Source of the DNA: CAZOWM01 sp964583615
GTDB lineage: Bacteria; Spirochaetota; B62-G9; DRHN01
NCBI GenBank assembly: GCA_964583615.1
Contig: CAZOWM010000016.1
Location: 1 to 64,000 of the forward strand
Length of the DNA: 64,000 nt
Direction: 5' to 3'
In this document: positions 62,654 through 64,000 of the stretch, in pieces
How positions within the stretch are numbered: position 1 is the first letter of the stretch
Layout of the letters: each line of letters starts with the position of its first letter
Notes under the pieces: generated by a model
What the model was told of the DNA's origin: nothing
Seen by the model: the letters and a program-made list of their open reading frames with translations, nothing else
Databases searched by the model: none
Position numbers and translations under genes: made by a program

Positions 62654-62730
62654 TTTCGATTCCTGTTCACTGCAAAATAGTATATGGGGATCACCATCAC
62701 AATATACATAGTTTGGGGAAAAGATGAAAT

Positions 62731-63681
62731 CTATTCTTTGATTATGGTGTAGCCGAGGTTTCGTGCGAGACGGGCAAAATGATCGGGGTAGGGGGCGGTG
62801 AACGTCACCAGGGATCCTTTTGATGGGTGTTCAATGGTGATCTTTTTCGCAAACAGGGCGATGTATTCAGATTGATGGGCTTTTCTTGCATAAAGACTGT
62901 CGCCGATGATGGGATGGCCGATATGCAGCGCGTGTACACGGATCTGGTGGGTTCTCCCTGTTTTCGGAATAAACTCGACCCAGCTGGTGTCGTATTTTGC
63001 ATCGATTACTCTGTAAAAAGTCACTGACTCTCTTCCCTTCTCTGCAGTGGTGAACTTTTTCCGGTTTTTTCTGCTTCTCTTAATAGGTTCGTTTATCACG
63101 CCCTCTTTCGGGAACACAGTGCCCTTCACCAGGGCCTCGTATATTTTTATTGTCTTTCTCTGCGCAAACTGGCGTGCGAGGTGTCGGTGGGCAGCGTCGT
63201 TTTTTGCGATAATGAGAACTCCCGAAGTATCCTTGTCGAGCCTGTGAACGATTCCTGGCCTCAGTTCCCCTCCAATGGACGAAAGGGATCCTCTTTCTCC
63301 GAGGTAGTGAATAAGTGCGTTTACAATCGTGTCTGCTGCATGCCCTGCGGAGGGGTGTACGGGGACTCCCGGCTGCTTGTTGATCACGAGAATGGCGTTA
63401 TCTTCATAGAGAATATCAAGCGATAGAGGTGCAGGCTCGATTGCGCTCTCTTCCGGCTCAGGTATGGAAACGCTGATCCTGTCACCCGGCTGTATCCGGT
63501 AATTTGGTTTTCTGGGCAGATCGTTTACAACAACCGGAAGGCGCTCATGGTCCTGAATGTATCTTTGAATCAAAGACCGGGAGTATCCCTTGAGCATTTT
63601 TGAGAGATAGGTATCAAGCCGTTCACTTTTTTCCTTTTCCGCAACCGTGAATTGAAAACTATTAATTTTCTCTGGATTCAG
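62731..63681 (-). CDS. RluD-family 23S rRNA pseudouridine synthase
   Basis: About 316 aa. The S4 domain (SERLDTYLSKMLKGYSRSLI) precedes the catalytic domain with HRLDKDTSGVLIIAKND, whose Asp is the nucleophile, and TGRTHQIRVHALHIGHPI. The reading frame stays open to 63753, but family N-termini begin near SFQFTVAE. No ATG, GTG or TTG exists there. CTG at 63681, with AGGGGGG upstream, is the best-placed initiator and overlaps the lspA end by 20 bases. A start at TTG 63708 or ATG 63753 would give a longer overlap. Confidence 0.85.
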   Translation of the reverse strand: MNPEKINSFQFTVAEKEKSERLDTYLSKMLKGYSRSLIQRYIQDHERLPVVVNDLPRKPNYRIQPGDRISVSIPEPEESAIEPAPLSLDILYEDNAILVINKQPGVPVHPSAGHAADTIVNALIHYLGERGSLSSIGGELRPGIVHRLDKDTSGVLIIAKNDAAHRHLARQFAQRKTIKIYEALVKGTVFPKEGVINEPIKRSRKNRKKFTTAEKGRESVTFYRVIDAKYDTSWVEFIPKTGRTHQIRVHALHIGHPIIGDSLYARKAHQSEYIALFAKKITIEHPSKGSLVTFTAPYPDHFARLARNLGYTIIKE

Positions 63682-64000
63682 ATTCCCCCCCTTGTCGCAG
63701 GATAATGACAAGGAGCAGGACAATACCCGCGAGCACACAAGAATCAGCCACATTGAAAGTCGGCCATCTCGTCATGTGAATGTTAAGTGCCCTGACTGTG
63801 ATATCTGGAAAATCAAAATCAAGAAAATCGACGACTTTTCCTCGAACGATCCTGTCGATCATATTGCCGATTGCTCCTCCAAAGATCAAGCCCATCGCGA
63901 GAGCGGTGTGTTTCACTGACTTCGGAAGTGAGAGGAAGATATACAGAATTATACCTAAAGCGATAAAAGAAATAATGATGAGCAGAATCGGTTTGTGCGG
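63662..64000 (-). CDS. lspA: Lipoprotein signal peptidase II (partial, 5' end beyond window)
   Basis: The last 112 codons of LspA; the N-terminus lies outside the window. Catalytic motifs are visible: GNMIDRIVRGKVVDFLDF with the first Asp and FNVADSCVLAG with the second. Membrane helices flank them. It cleaves prolipoproteins such as the two encoded in this window. It overlaps the start of the rluD-like gene, a common lspA-rluD arrangement. Confidence 0.92.
   Translation of the reverse strand, partial: PHKPILLIIISFIALGIILYIFLSLPKSVKHTALAMGLIFGGAIGNMIDRIVRGKVVDFLDFDFPDITVRALNIHMTRWPTFNVADSCVLAGIVLLLVIILRQGGESESREN

Overview
The window comes from an anaerobic, outer-membrane-bearing bacterium. 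Evidence for two membranes is an OmpA-type lipoprotein, two lipobox lipoproteins and the TIGR03546/TIGR03545 pair. Evidence for anaerobic life is a group 4 [NiFe] hydrogenase, a Mrp-type antiporter, an NAD-linked formate dehydrogenase and a second flavin-based electron-transfer complex. No rRNA, tRNA or CRISPR was found. The lineage cannot be fixed from sequence alone. Spirochaete-like or uncultured digester or sediment phyla would fit, but that is a guess.

Layout. (1) 1-11.5 kb: the end of a solute-binding protein gene and LivGFHM, a branched-chain-amino-acid-type ABC importer. They are followed by enzymes of amide and nitrogen chemistry (hydantoinase-like, threonine-synthase-like, asparaginase, creatininase-family) and then by GatE and GatD, the archaeal-type Glu-tRNA(Gln) amidotransferase. 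(2) 11.5-19.6 kb: aspS and envelope genes, including a TIGR03545 gene broken by an in-frame TGA, an unknown protein and an EamA exporter. (3) 19.6-23.9 kb: a signalling operon of one sensor kinase and three receiver proteins. The last receiver is fused to a formate/nitrite channel, and none carries a DNA-binding domain. (4) 24.1-41.9 kb: an AT-richer block. It holds a nine-gene hydrogenase operon on the minus strand and an eight-gene Mrp antiporter operon on the plus strand, with a 2.1-kb insertion sequence between them. It ends with a soluble histidine kinase fused to a CoA-disulfide-reductase-like flavoprotein and a rhodanese domain. (5) 42.0-57.2 kb: a 13-gene minus-strand operon. It contains an FdhA-HydB-HydC-type formate dehydrogenase, a signalling cassette (ATPase, PHP, DRTGG, CBS), an unknown 353-aa protein and a Stn-like NAD(P) transhydrogenase (NuoE, [2Fe-2S], NuoF and an NfnB/NuoG hybrid). 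(6) 57.3-64 kb: housekeeping genes (AsnC-like, HtrA protease, nadB, thrC, rluD-like, partial lspA) and a decayed metallo-beta-lactamase-fold pseudogene.

How the parts may fit together (inference). Formate crosses the membrane through the receiver-fused channel and is interconverted with CO2 and NADH by FdhABC. The Stn-like complex balances NADH, NADPH and ferredoxin. The hydrogenase-Mrp block couples low-potential electrons and hydrogen to a Na+ or H+ gradient, with a HydBG-like module giving it an NAD(P)H branch. Two unusual fusions, receiver-FNT and kinase-flavoprotein-rhodanese, flank the hydrogenase block and suggest direct redox or formate signalling. These two fusions and the bacterial GatDE are the most novel items.
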